Shown here: positions 31,115 to 42,182 of the stretch, in pieces
Position numbering within the stretch: the stretch's first letter is position 1
How the letters are laid out: every line of letters begins with the position of its first letter
DNA from: Dastarcus helophoroides
Lineage: Eukaryota > Arthropoda > Insecta > Coleoptera > Bothrideridae
NCBI GenBank assembly: GCA_028583605.1
Contig: CM053330.1
Coordinates: 22,904,129 to 22,968,128 of the forward strand
Reading direction: 5' to 3'
DNA length: 64,000 bases
Notes under the pieces: generated by a model
Database searches by the model: none
What the model saw: the letters and a program-made list of their open reading frames with translations, nothing else
What the model was told of the DNA's origin: nothing
Translations under genes and position numbers: made by a program

Positions 31115-33446
31115 GGATCAGCTCAATGAGATTCATACCTTTTTCCAAACAACAGTTTAAAGATGGTTTGTCTTTTTCATGCGCTGATGCATCAAATACA
31201 GGTCTTACCTTGGTGGTGGCACTATTCAATTTTATGACAGGTCTGTGGGGTAAGAAATGTCCGTTTAATTCATCTGACTTCTCCGCCTTTTCAATTATGC
31301 CTCCTTCTAACCATTCATTAAATATGCCATCGTAGGTTGGGGGTAAATTGCAATCTTCCAATTTCTTAATTGTAGAACTCAGCCGTTTTTTGGCTACATC
31401 GAAATTTGTTAGAAGTGGCGGATGCCCCTTTACCCATGGAAGCCTAACTTCATAACGACCTTCTTTGTCCTCCCTAACCGTGTCTAGAAATAGACTCTTT
31501 GCGGCCAGAGCCAATTCTTGTCTGGTTTTTCTCTCACTGGGCTCTGTAATTCCTAGGGTATCTAACTTCCATAAATCTGCTATAGAAGCCTCTTTCATAT
31601 ACATCGACAAGACTCTCATTGCATGTGCCTTACGAAATTGCTTCAATGGAACTTTTCCCATAATTGTCCATCCCAAAAGAGTTTCCACGACAAGTAATCC
31701 ACATTGCAACGCATGTTGCTTGCCGGTGTGCAGTTGTCCCAGTATATCTGCACCTAACAACATTTCAGTCGGTTCAGAACTCTTTGTATCTGATAGTCGA
31801 ATGCCTAAATCTCGTAGTTCATTCATCCATTGGCCTTGAAATACAGCAGGAACATCAGTACAGATTGTATCTTGGTCTAGTGTCTCAAAACTGAAAGTAG
31901 TTTCTCCCGATTTTAACTGAATTTGATAACGCTCATGGTTGAACTCCTTTTCCATGCCGCCAAACAAATAGTGTATCAGCTTTTCTTGGCCCAAAGACGT
32001 ATAGCCCATAATTCTCGCAGTGTTCCTCAAAATATACGATCGCTGTGACCCCGAGTCCAGTAAAACTCTTACTGATTTTAAAACCTTCCCGTTTACCAAT
32101 GCCACTCTTAATGTCTGCAAAAAAACATGTGTATTTGTGTTATTTGACATAGATGTTGTAGGCTCAGCTGCATTGTTGTCACGCATCTTCATTGGGTTAG
32201 ATTTTTTGTCGACAACTTCCGGACACATCAAAATAGCATGCTGTTTGGAACAAACTACGCATTTTAATCGATACCTACACTTTCTTGCTTGGTGGCCAAT
32301 TTTCAAACATTTATAACAGGCCTTTTTTTCTGAAAGTAAATTTTTTCGTTGCACCATTGTCATCTTTTGAGCCCTGAAACAATTTTCACTATTATGTTGT
32401 CCAGAACAAAATACACAACCATTAATATTAGAGGTTACTAGTCCCGCTGCAGTTGGTATGGTTTTCTTTAATACCTCAGTATAGTCCACTGTCAAACCAA
32501 ACCCGGCTTCAGCCATTACGATGCGCTCTTCATTTTCCACTTCAGCCTTCAAGAATGACATTAAACCTTTTAGTCGGTGCTTTAAACTTCCATTGGTCTC
32601 ACAAGCAAAACTTGATCGTTGCCAAACCTGCAATAATTCCCTTGGCAAACAGGATTCAATTAGGGGGAATAAGATTGCCGCACATTTGTCTGATGTTATG
32701 CCTAAAGTATCAAGTGCTCGCAGTTGTGTTTCAATTTGATCATATAGAAATGCAATTTCCGATTTTTTTCCTGATGCAGCATTATTTAGAATGAGTTTTA
32801 ACAACTCTCGCACATAAACTTCAATAAGTAGATCATCTCTTCCAAAACGTGATTTTAGGCTATCAATTATTTTCTCGTAGTTTTCATTCATCGCTGGGAA
32901 GCTCTCTAAAACACGACGCGCTCGACTTTCTGGGACTGTGGCCTGAATAAGGTACTCTATTTTGTCACAATTTTCAATCTCCGAATCCATATGTATTTTG
33001 TTGAATTGTGACCAAAATGACATCCACTCCTTGATGCTGCCGTCATATTTTTTAAATTCAATTTTTGGTAGTTTAAATTTACGCTTACCACCATTTTCCG
33101 GTGACAAAATTGAGGCTGCATCTATTGAATTATTTTCCATTGTTTGTTGCATCCCATGCTGTTCGTAACTTATCTTCAGTTCCAAAAAGCGCCTCTCGTA
33201 ATCTTCTGCAGCACACTCTATTTCCGTTGTTAAATCTTGCTCACTCATGTTATTGTCTTCCAGCATCTTTTCATAAATGTCGTTATTTACTCGTCGTAGT
33301 TCATTCTGTTTATTGTCCAGCAATTGTACACATACCGTACATTTTTGGTGGTCGCGTTCGCGAGCCGTTAATAACTCAGCAAATTCATTGGCTAACCGTG
33401 TAAACGCTCCTCGCACCACTTTTCGATGTTTTTTCAATTGCTCCAT
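31098..33446 (-). CDS. BEL/Pao Gag-protease-RT (first part)
   Basis: 782 codons from ATG 33446. Domains in order: an N-terminal coiled region (to ~100); the DUF1759-type Gag domain (about 125-290, LPKIEFKKYDG); three zinc knuckles (CVFCSGQHNSENC, CYKCLKIGHQARKC, CVVCSKQHAILMC; about 355-425); a retropepsin-like protease with LLDSGSQRSYI (about 460); and the linker and start of RT (VRPVFDASA, PSLNCCLEKG). The frame then runs into a stop at 31098, where the RT sequence carries on in the +1 frame from about 31114. This break is in the middle of RT and looks like a mutation rather than a programmed shift. Confidence 0.92.
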   Translation of the reverse strand: MEQLKKHRKVVRGAFTRLANEFAELLTARERDHQKCTVCVQLLDNKQNELRRVNNDIYEKMLEDNNMSEQDLTTEIECAAEDYERRFLELKISYEQHGMQQTMENNSIDAASILSPENGGKRKFKLPKIEFKKYDGSIKEWMSFWSQFNKIHMDSEIENCDKIEYLIQATVPESRARRVLESFPAMNENYEKIIDSLKSRFGRDDLLIEVYVRELLKLILNNAASGKKSEIAFLYDQIETQLRALDTLGITSDKCAAILFPLIESCLPRELLQVWQRSSFACETNGSLKHRLKGLMSFLKAEVENEERIVMAEAGFGLTVDYTEVLKKTIPTAAGLVTSNINGCVFCSGQHNSENCFRAQKMTMVQRKNLLSEKKACYKCLKIGHQARKCRYRLKCVVCSKQHAILMCPEVVDKKSNPMKMRDNNAAEPTTSMSNNTNTHVFLQTLRVALVNGKVLKSVRVLLDSGSQRSYILRNTARIMGYTSLGQEKLIHYLFGGMEKEFNHERYQIQLKSGETTFSFETLDQDTICTDVPAVFQGQWMNELRDLGIRLSDTKSSEPTEMLLGADILGQLHTGKQHALQCGLLVVETLLGWTIMGKVPLKQFRKAHAMRVLSMYMKEASIADLWKLDTLGITEPSERKTRQELALAAKSLFLDTVREDKEGRYEVRLPWVKGHPPLLTNFDVAKKRLSSTIKKLEDCNLPPTYDGIFNEWLEGGIIEKAEKSDELNGHFLPHRPVIKLNSATTKVRPVFDASAHEKDKPSLNCCLEKGMNLIELIPIITF

Positions 33447-33519
33447 CTCGAATAATAAAAACGAAAGCTTATTGGTGCTGTTTCAATTCTTTAACACAAC
33501 GGAAAGAAAAATCACGCCA

Positions 33520-33537
33520 GTCCTGTCACGGTCGCCA
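33520..33537 (-). promoter_or_regulatory. Primer binding site
   Basis: TGGCGACCGTGACAGGAC lies two bases inside the 5' LTR. Its TGG start complements the CCA end of a tRNA; the remaining bases suggest tRNA-Arg, which was not verified. Confidence 0.8.
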
Positions 33538-33539
33538 GA

Positions 33540-33721
33540 TATTACAAGCAGTTCGAACTACCCGTTCGATAAATCTTTCTTAGGCGTGATTTTTTCACAA
33601 AACAAACGTTACATTTAAAAACTTTAATGCTCAATATAGCTTTTTACATTTAAACGAAAATTATGACTAATTGACAACTACTTGACAGTTGCTAACAACA
33701 AATAGTTACTAACATCTAACA
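33540..33721 (-). repeat. BEL/Pao 5' LTR
   Basis: 182 bp, identical by eye to the copy at 29613-29794, with the same termini. Confidence 0.95.
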
Positions 33722-33756
33722 GTACTTGTCTATTTTTTCTTTATTTATGTAGATAT

Positions 33757-34240
33757 ACAGTCTAATCATAATAAAAACTGAATGGTTATTAACAACATAT
33801 ACTATGCCAATCTCAATTTCTTTACGTGCACAACTTTTGTCGACATGGAGAAATGCACCTGTATATTTGTTTAATTTTTTTTAACAGAGCTTTTGTTTCT
33901 TAATATCATAACGTATTTTGTTTAGGGTTAAATATTAAAAAAATCACAACAACAAAGATTTGAGCGCTTGAATGTTTATTAAAAATAAGTAAACTGTATA
34001 CTCGATTTTTTTATTATCTAACCATATAAACAACGTATGTTATGATATTAAGGAAAAAATAAGTATTCAAGGTTTTAAAAAATATGCAGGTTACTATTAA
34101 AAAAAATGAACATGTCTCCATAGCGAAGAGTTGCAAGCAGAAAAAAAAAGTTTAAGTTTCCACAGCATCCATCGTTAATAACCATTTAACTTTAATAGGG
34201 TCATTTCTCTTAAACGTATATTTCAAAAGTTACAGTCAAT
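33757..34240. mobile_element. Foldback element (family F, copy 2)
   Basis: A left arm (about 33757-33925; blocks CTGAATGGTTATTA, CATGGAG, CTTTTGTTTCTTAATATCAT) is repeated inverted at about 34040-34240. The loop is about 110 bp. The same blocks make the arms at 541-790 and 2873-3100. There is no coding capacity. It lies about 30 bp from the BEL/Pao target site. Confidence 0.7.
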
Positions 34241-35030
34241 CCTTACCAATATATAAATGCCAAAGTGTGTTTGTATATCTGTTTGTCCGCTTTAGTGTTG
34301 CCAGATTTTACGCACTTTCTCGATTTTCTACTTTCGCGCCTACGGCCGACTCCATTTATATGTAAATAAGTGCAAAACTTGGCAATGATAACACGACGAC
34401 GGCGTCATCTAACAATGCGAGTCCAAACTTAATGTAATTTTGCAGGAAGGATTATTTTCGAGGAAATATGAGGTGTTTAGTGAAAAAGTTACCTAATCAA
34501 CATATTTAGATATTTCCTGATTTTTAATTTATTTTACTCAGAACATTGACATGTGTAAGTGCAACCGCTGACGATTCAACACAAACCCATCTTCAATACA
34601 TTTACTACTTAGCAGATGGCAGCAGTATTTCATATTAAACATAACAAATTAGAGTATTCTTTATTAACTTTCAGTGTACACGCATGGAATCACTTGGGCC
34701 ACCTTTGCATAAACGCCTCAGTTTGGCAGCGTCATAACGCGAGAGGGTGCGACTCCCTTTCTACTCGGCTTCTCTACGGTGATAGTTGCCAGATCACTTG
34801 TATTTTAGGGGTTCTTTCATAGTGGTAAAACCGTATTGGGATACAAATCTCCCGTATTTTAAAGAGTGCAACGGTAACACAAATGTTTATATGAAAAAGA
34901 TAAAAACAATTTTTCTTGAAAGGCAAAACTCTACTTTTAACTAATCTCAGGTAAAATATTACTAAACCCGTTTTTCATATGCTAATTTCTCGCAGTTCCG
35001 TGCGCTTCGCCCTTTTTTGATTTAAACAGC
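34241..35030. other. Intron sequence, nothing firmly recognised
   Basis: A less AT-rich island at 34280-34830 carries a 68-codon ORF with no known domain. Motifs such as GTTGCCAGAT recur, suggesting an unclassified repeat. Confidence 0.35.
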
Positions 35031-35037
35031 TTTCGCC

Positions 35038-35165
35038 CATAAAGTAATGCATACTTTTCAGAAACAAAGGAACCATGGTTTTATAAAAAATCTCTGGAAC
35101 CCGTCGATTTTGTTTGGTTCTTTTGTCATCTTTAAAACTGTGCACAAAATGTGTGTTTGGATAGA
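35038..35165 (+). repeat. Dispersed repeat R, uninterrupted copy 2
   Basis: Runs CATAAAGTAATGCA, then TTTTCAGAAACAAA, then AAATCTCTGGAACCCGTCGA and TTTTGTCATC. The same two halves flank the LINE fragment at 54.74-55.19 kb, so this copy shows the pre-insertion state there. Confidence 0.65.
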
Positions 35166-35465
35166 GCTTTTCTTTTCGGATATGATGAGTTATAGGGATT
35201 GATAAACCCTTTAGTCAACAGAGGATAATGCAATCTGCACGAACTTTTTAAAGCTGAGCACAGTTGAATAAATTAGTTTTATTACGTATATCGAAAATAA
35301 TTTCATAAATAAGAAAGCATATTTGATCGGCAGCACCATCTATTGCAGAGACGAATTAAAACAAATAAATTGATCTATCAATTCAAGAAATTTAAAAACT
35401 TTCTTTGATTTTGGCCATTTTTTCTGTTAAATTCTAATTATTCGCTTAAATCCGCAGTCTATATT

Positions 35466-35760
35466 CCATAATTTTGGACACACTGTATAATATTCAAAGC
35501 TGCACGCTTGATGTATTTATGAAAATTGGAGTCAATATTTAAAGGAAAAATGATACTCCTGTTGCATTATAAGTTATAAGCTTCACCAAAAATGATACCA
35601 ATTATTGATGTTTATTATTAATTTTTAAAATTTATACAATTTTCTGAAGATTATTAACATAAAATTAGTTGCTTTTGAAATAGCGAAAACATTTTTGGAT
35701 TCAATTTATTTGTCACTTTAGAAAAACCATGACCTATCCTAAATAATAAGTTATTATAAA
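35466..35760 (+). repeat. Dispersed repeat S, copy 1
   Basis: CTTGATGTATTTATGAAA, AAAAATGA, TATACAATTTTC and ATGACCTATCCTAA occur in the same order at about 61512-61775. Part of the family (ATTTTTACATTTTTGGA) is also seen inside the non-coding DNA of the DD41D element (about 21432-21450). It is probably a derivative of a mariner-type element. Confidence 0.5.
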
Positions 35761-36369
35761 ATGAATAATAATAAAATAATAATAATAAATTATTAATGCT
35801 GCAAAAATTATTTTATTGTTGCGTGACATAAGTTAATAATAAATAGTCTTTATGGTTGTCAGAAGTTTATTATCTTAAATAATGATACCAGAGAAGCAGG
35901 AAAATGTGTGATTAATGGCAAATATACCAATAACTTCACCTTAGATGTGAAATCAATAAAATAGAAATTATAGTAGAAACGATACAAAACATTGAATTTC
36001 AATTCGTTTTAAAAGCAATACAATAAGTAAGCTCTCTGTGGAACAGACAATAACAAAGCAGATAACTTAGGGAATGTCAATTTTTTCCACTTGTTATCCA
36101 CAGATATATGTCAAAATTATTTAAAATTGAACCTTTAGTACTCTTTGGGCTGTAATTTCGATTCTATTAAAATCAACGTCAAAATAAACAAATGCGTATG
36201 TTCGCCCCAAGAAGTCTGTAATTTAGTCTTCTTGATTCGCCCAGTGGTGCATCCAGAAAATTACTACAGAGAGCGGGGGGGAAAGACTACAACAAATAAT
36301 TACAATACAGTTAAAGCTTCTTAATCACGTCATTACGTTCCGCAAATACACCATGAATACGTTTTAGGT

Positions 36370-37860
36370 TTCTTAAATTGCCATCTTAAAGTCGAATTTT
36401 GCCCTAAATTTTCAGCTTGAACGCAAAAGATTTTAGAATATCTCGAAATTTTTAATTTAGACTTTCAATTTGTTTAGAATTTTTTTCGAAATATTGATTT
36501 TTATTTCGAAATTTCGACTTTTTCCCCGCAATTTCAATTTTTAACTCGAATGTTTTTAAAGTTCTTTTATGTAAAAAACGTTACTTCAAACTCGAAACTT
36601 CAAAAACAAACTTTTTTAAATCAAACGAATTTTTTCGACTTTAGTCACAAAAAATTTGCCTCAAACGAAATAAAAAAGATGTTTTTTAGAAACTGAGGTT
36701 GCTATGACTTTGACATTTAACTGGTCAATTTTCTTTTAATTCTAAAGTTTTCAGGTTTCACGTTTTAAACTTTCGATAAAAAATCTTCTTTAAGAATTAA
36801 GTTTTTTCGACTTTGATTGTGGTGGTTAAATTTCTTAGTGGAAAGTGTTTAATAGAGAATTTTACTTTTTCCCAGAATTTCAAACGTTTTCGAAAAATTT
36901 TAATTTTCCACTCGTCAAAAGAAAAATTAAAATTTCGCATTTAAATGAAAAATTTCTAAATCTTCTAATGTAGAGAATACTAGTCTTATTTCGAAATCTC
37001 GAATATTTGTCTCAGAACGTTGAATTTAGGATCGAAATAATTTCGGCTTGATTTTCAAATGTTCTGTTTTAAAGCGGGAAATGTTGAACATTTATTTAAT
37101 TCCAAATTGTATTCAACTTTAAACACGAAATTTCGATTTTAAATCAGTAATTTTATTTGGATAAACATCTTGTCTATAAATTGAAAGTTTGTTCCGAAAT
37201 ATATAAATATGTTTACACATTTTAAATTTTCTCTGGGAATTTTAAATTAAAAATTGAATTTAAAGCGTAAAATTAAAAAAAAATTGAGAAAAATCTTTAT
37301 TTCTATAAAAATAATTCTTCTTATGTTGAAATTTCAAATTTTCGAACATTTCACTAGAGGTTTTCGAAATTTCGACTTATATTTCAAATATTCTAATTTA
37401 CAAACTAAAACCTTGGAAAGTTACCTTACATTACGAAAACTCGAAAACTGTTCTATAAATTTTTGCTTTTATATCGTTCTCGATTTTAAAATTTTTCTGG
37501 GCAAATTTTGAATTAGAAATGGATTTTTTAATGTTCAAATTTGAATTCTGTAAAAGGATTTATAAAAAAATTGTTATTCTGTTTAATGAAATTTCGGAAT
37601 TCCAGTTATAATTTTTAAAATTTCACTTAAAACTCGAAATTTGGGGAATATTTTTTCAAAGTTCATAAGGTTTTTTTGCAATATCGACTTTATTACTGAA
37701 ATATCTATATATTATGTGCAAAAATTATGAAGTAACCGACATATGAAAAATTTACATTTAATAACTTTCTGCAACCAGGGAATTTTTGGCAGAAATCTGA
37801 TTTTAAATAGTTTTAATTCATATTATATTTCGACTTTACAATCTTAAAATTGGAAGAAAT
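36370..37860. repeat. Degenerate TTTCGA minisatellite, block 7
   Basis: Plus-orientation units with ATTTCGACTTTTTC, AAACTCGAAATTTCG and similar. Longer ORFs in it (37254-37511) are translated low complexity. Confidence 0.65.
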
Positions 37861-39519
37861 TAGATAAAATTGAAAAATAATATTTTTTGTTACCTGTCTA
37901 CTAACTTGTGTGAATAATTTTAGGAAAAGATTTAAACATAATATCAGTTCCACAAAATTAAAGTTATATAAAGTATAGGGAATAAGAACTTTTGAAAAAA
38001 AATCTGTCAAAATTTTAAAATCCAAAACTAAATCGAAGCACCGAATCAAGTCAAGGTGATCATAAATTACAAATGAAGCGTCACTTTCATAATGATGATA
38101 ATTAAATACTAATTTTTGCATTGTATGAATACAAAGAGTAGGTTAGTAGGTTAGATGGATATACATTACAGCATTACACCATAACATATGCAATTAAACG
38201 CAATTTGGGTGGTCACTATTACGTAACAAAAATATTAGCCTAATACTGTGTATATTTCCAAAACTTTTCCTTTTAAAAATTTCTTCTGTAACTGATAAAT
38301 GTAACTATGAAGTGTGTTCTCATTAAAATGCACTGAAAAAAAATATGTTCATAACAAATAGATAAAATAAACAATAAAAAATTATAACTCTTGCAAGGCT
38401 AGAATGATTAGAATTTAAAAAGCATTATTACCATTTAATTCATTTATTAATACAGTCGTTTTGATGATCCAATTATAACAATGAATCGATTTGAATTAAA
38501 AAAGCAAACGAGTGGGGCACAGCTGACAGCGACCAAACAGAATAGAAAGTCGAATTATTACTGAACATTGATAAATGCGCCCCATGTTATTTAACAGGAG
38601 TTGATATAGTTTGCTGATTTCACTCACCAGCTTTCTCGAATAAATAAATGAACATAAGAAAAACAGAAATAAACTTTCAATTCACACTTCAAGTATGCAA
38701 CTGAAGCAAATATAATTAAGAAATGAAATTATTCTCAAAAATGTCCTCTAAATATTTTTGAAGAAATTTTTAATACCTAGAATTAAATAAGAGGTATTGG
38801 GGATATGAGATTTCGAGTCTGGATATGGATATATTCCAAGAATTATATCGGTTTCGGTTGCGGATACAGATATAAAATTATTTCGGATATCCGACTGCAT
38901 CGGATAATTATTTTGGTTACAAACAGCTTTAAATTTATTACTTTTATTGACCAAAAAAAAGGTATTCAATTTATTTAGTAAAACTCTAAAACGCTGACTG
39001 AAGGACAACGTATAACCTATTTCGATCGGTTTAGAAGCATGACATTTCGCACCTGAGTTTTTTATAAAACAGGTGAGCACTAAGAAAGGATTCTTGAAAA
39101 TTCGTCCCGCAAGGGTATTAAATAGGGAATAAAAATTTGTATGGAAGTTCCTCATTTTTTAGTTGGAAATGTGAAAATTGGTGTTTGGATTTCAGTAACA
39201 TTTAGTTGATCTTGGTAATTCATCCCCTTGAGGTAATGCAACAAATTCATATTCGAAAGTACAAAATCTGCGATACTGATATCGATATTAATTTTAAATT
39301 GAGAACAGTGCAGAATATTTTAAAAAGAAACAGTAATCCTAAATACAGATGGCTTGAGTTTTGCGAATCTATGAGGAAAACATAATGCTGCCGGAAATTT
39401 TATAAACAAATGCTGTTTATCATCGAAACATTTTTTTTTTCTCGGTAGACGCAACAACCCTCAAATGATTCGCCATTGGTGTAGGGAAGATAAGCACTTA
39501 AGTATTTCTCCAAGTACAC
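37861..39519. other. Intron sequence, nothing firmly recognised
   Basis: Two minus-strand ORFs (102 codons at 37813-38121 and 135 codons at 38748-39155) lack recognisable motifs. The second partly covers a GGATAT-rich stretch near 38810-38900. Neither is called. Confidence 0.4.
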
Positions 39520-40620
39520 ATGTAAAATCTTGAAAATTTGAAATTTTAAAAATATCAAAATTTTGAATCAAACGGTATTTTCAAAATAAATGAAAATTTC
39601 AAAATAAGGCCAAATTTTCAAATCAAATCGAACTTTTGAAAATTAGACAAAATTTTGGAGTCGATATTTTTTAAGAAAACATATATTTTGAAAAAATTCG
39701 CAAATTGTGAAAAATTCGAAAATATTTGAAAAGGTTGAAATGTTCATGGAAAGTTACGATTTTCAAAAAAATAATCAAAACAATGAAAGAAATAGCAAAA
39801 TTTAGAAGAATCGACATTTCCGAAAAATTCGGAAGTTTGAAAAAATGAGACATTTTCAGCAACAATTCAAAATTTTTAAGAAGTTTAAATTTCGCAAACT
39901 CTGTTAAATTTTAAAAATAGTGTAGATTTTAAATAAATTTCAGTCGGATTTTCCATAAAATCCGAAAATTCTGAAGTCTAAATATTGAAGAAAAGCCAAA
40001 ATCGACAGAAAAGTTGAAATTTTCAAAAAAAAGTAGACACTTTGATGAAAAGAAAATTTTCAAAAACATTATTGAAAGAATCACGAAGTCATAGTAAAAA
40101 ATTTAAAAAAATCGACATTTCAGAAAATGTCGCAATTTTAAAAAATGTAACTTTTAAATAGTTACAATTCTGAAATAGTAGGAATTTAAAAAAAGCGAGT
40201 CAAAATTTAAAAACAAATTTTTTCAAAGAAACTAAAATTTTGACAAAGGGTAAAATGTTGAAGGAGTAGAAAATTTAAAACAGTCGAAATATTTTAAACA
40301 GTCGAACTTTCAAAAAACTACATTTTCAAAAAAGTACGAAGAGTAAATATTTTGCAAAAAAAATCTTAATTTTCAGAAAGGTAGAGATTTTCAAAAAAGC
40401 CAAATTTTAGAAAAAAATATAAGCTTTGAAAGGTCGAAATTAAAAAATATTAAAATCTTCAAAAAGTAGAAATTGTTGGAAACAACTGAAACATAAAAAA
40501 ATCGAAAGTTTTAAAAACAGTAGTAAATACTTTGAAAAAGCCAGTTTTAAGAAAAAGTTGACATTTTCAAAGAGCTGAAATTTTGTCATTAGGTCAAAAG
40601 TTTGGAACTAATAACTGTCA
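39520..40620. repeat. Degenerate TTTCGA minisatellite, block 8
   Basis: Reverse-orientation units (GTCGAAATTTTCAAAAAA and variants) at 18-24-bp spacing over about 1.1 kb. Confidence 0.7.
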
Positions 40621-41049
40621 TAATTTTAACATCACAACTGTCTCAAGAAAAAAATATTTACATGGTTTATAAGATCGCATTAAAACGTTCAGTTCCAACG
40701 TCTCAACTGGCTGCGATGTATTGTATACATACGGGTACTATATTTGGGTATGTTTTCAATGTCAAAGCAAAAAAAAGTGTAATGGTTGGTAGGGTATCCC
40801 TTACTCTGATCATTTTCAAATTTGTGCTGTGAAATCTGTTAATTATATATAAAACAGAGAAAAAAAATCTTACAAAGTTTGAGCCCTTTTCTGGTAGTGT
40901 TAACACATGCTAACGAGTGAGTGAAAATTTAAAAGTAAAATACATGGGCTTTTTCCGTGGTTATTTTTTTATTTACTGTTTTCGTTATAATTGATATTTC
41001 CAACCCTTACTTCGTGGAATTCTTTAATATTCATAACTATTAAACTTTA

Positions 41050-42182
41050 TCTATAATATAAAAATGAATCGCAAAATGTGTTGGTAAGCGCATAACTCAA
41101 CAACGCCTGGACCAATTTGGCCAAATCTTTTTTTAAAATGTTCGTTGAAGTTCAAGGATGGTTTTTACAGCGAGAAAAATTAGAATTATTGCTGGAAAAA
41201 CCGGGAAAATGAAGATAATCACATATTGAAATGTCGGCGATTATATCACAAATATGTTGTTGACATGTATGTTAAAATTGAAACGGAGAGATTAACATTC
41301 ATCAGGTTGAATCAAACCAAACTCCGATCTGAAGAGTATATTCACCTTCGAGATGCGATTAATACTGATGGAAATGCACAGAATGTCGGTCGGATGACTA
41401 TTCTTCCAGCAACATACATCGGAAGCCCTCGGCATATGCACGAATATGCTCAAGATGCCATGTCGTATGTTCGTCATTATGGTACAGCAGATTTGTTCAT
41501 CACATTTACATGCAATCCGCAATGGATAGAAATCAAGCAGGAGTTATTCCCTGGGCAATCACCCATTGATCGTCATGATATTTCAGCCAGAGTCTTTAGA
41601 CAAAAGTTGAAATCTTTAATGGATTTCATCGTAAAACATAATGTGTTTGGTGAGACACGCTGCTGGATGTATTCTGTGGAGTGGCAGAAACGAGGATTGC
41701 CACATGCACACATTTTGATTTGGTTACAAATCTTTTTGACAGGACGAAGTCTGTCGGGTCAGTTATCTATATATATAAAAATGAAACCCGTTTTCCGTTG
41801 TCACGACATCACATAAAAACGGCTTGACCGATTTGGCTAATTTTGGTCTTGAATTATTCGTGGAAGTCCAGAGGAGGTTCTTACGGAGAGATAATTTTAA
41901 AAAAATCTTGATAAAGTGTAAAATCAACATCTTTATACTCCCATATACAAACAGTTTGTACTAATACTTAAAAGCCAATTTGAACCTTAATACCATACAG
42001 TAAAGTTCAAGTAGGTATTAGTGAAGAGATTTCGGGAAGGCAAAACAATCGAAGACAAACAAAGTGACCTTAGTTCTGTCAAACACATTCAATGTCATCA
42101 TATGTCATTTCATTTTAGCAGCGATAATTATTCTGTTTAAATAAGTTTAAAATCCCCGGTCGAAGACGGGGCGAGCAGCTAG
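41050..42182 (+). mobile_element. Chimeric Helitron (1133 bp) with Rep fragment
   Basis: The 5' end TCTATAATATAAAAATGAAT follows an A, and the 3' end CTAG precedes a T, the A^T insertion pattern of Helitrons. A GC-rich hairpin (42154-42171, CCCCGGTC-GAA-GACGGGG) lies 11 bp before CTAG. Inside, a Rep fragment (41226-~41745) is followed by a second 5'-type end, TCTATATATATAAAAATG, at 41766, also after an A. The second end with the shared 3' end would be a 417-bp non-autonomous Helitron nested in, and sharing its end with, the outer one. Confidence 0.85.
41226..41745 (+). pseudogene. Helitron Rep (HUH nuclease domain) fragment
   Basis: About 173 codons match the Helitron-like N-terminal/Rep domain: SEEYIHLRDAINTDG, GRMTILPATYIGSPRHM, DLFITFTCNPQW, LFPGQSPIDRHD and MYSVEWQKRGLPHAHILIWL. 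The last carries the HUH motif (HAH) needed for single-strand cleavage. The Rep catalytic tyrosine and the whole helicase domain are missing. The similarity stops after WLQI, where the second Helitron end begins. Codon integrity across the fragment suggests recent capture. Confidence 0.9.

Larger units (their letters stand above)
29613..33721 (-). mobile_element. BEL/Pao LTR retrotransposon, integrase-less, young
   Basis: The 4109-bp element on the minus strand is flanked by a 5-bp duplication GTACT (29608-29612 and 33722-33726). Two 182-bp LTRs (33540-33721, 5'; 29613-29794, 3') look identical base for base by eye. Beside the 5' LTR is a primer binding site TGGCGACCGTGACAGGAC; beside the 3' LTR is a polypurine tract GGTGGGAGAA. 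The order is Gag, protease, reverse transcriptase, RNase H, and then the 3' LTR after only about 85 bp. The H2C2/integrase part that follows RNase H in complete BEL/Pao elements is entirely missing. Confidence 0.95.

Noticed and set aside
29893..33618. Many plus-strand ORFs of 60-124 codons opposite the BEL/Pao element
   Set aside because: Antisense shadows of the Gag-Pol frames.
34616..34822. 68-codon ORF in a GC-richer island
   Set aside because: No domain and no splice context; probably part of an unclassified repeat.
36235..36290. GCCCAGTGGTGCATCCAGAAAA, a familiar transposon-end motif
   Set aside because: No partner terminus or target duplication could be matched.
38748..39155. 135-codon minus-strand ORF
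   Set aside because: No recognisable domain or splice context; overlaps a GGATAT-rich low-complexity stretch. Left as unassigned.
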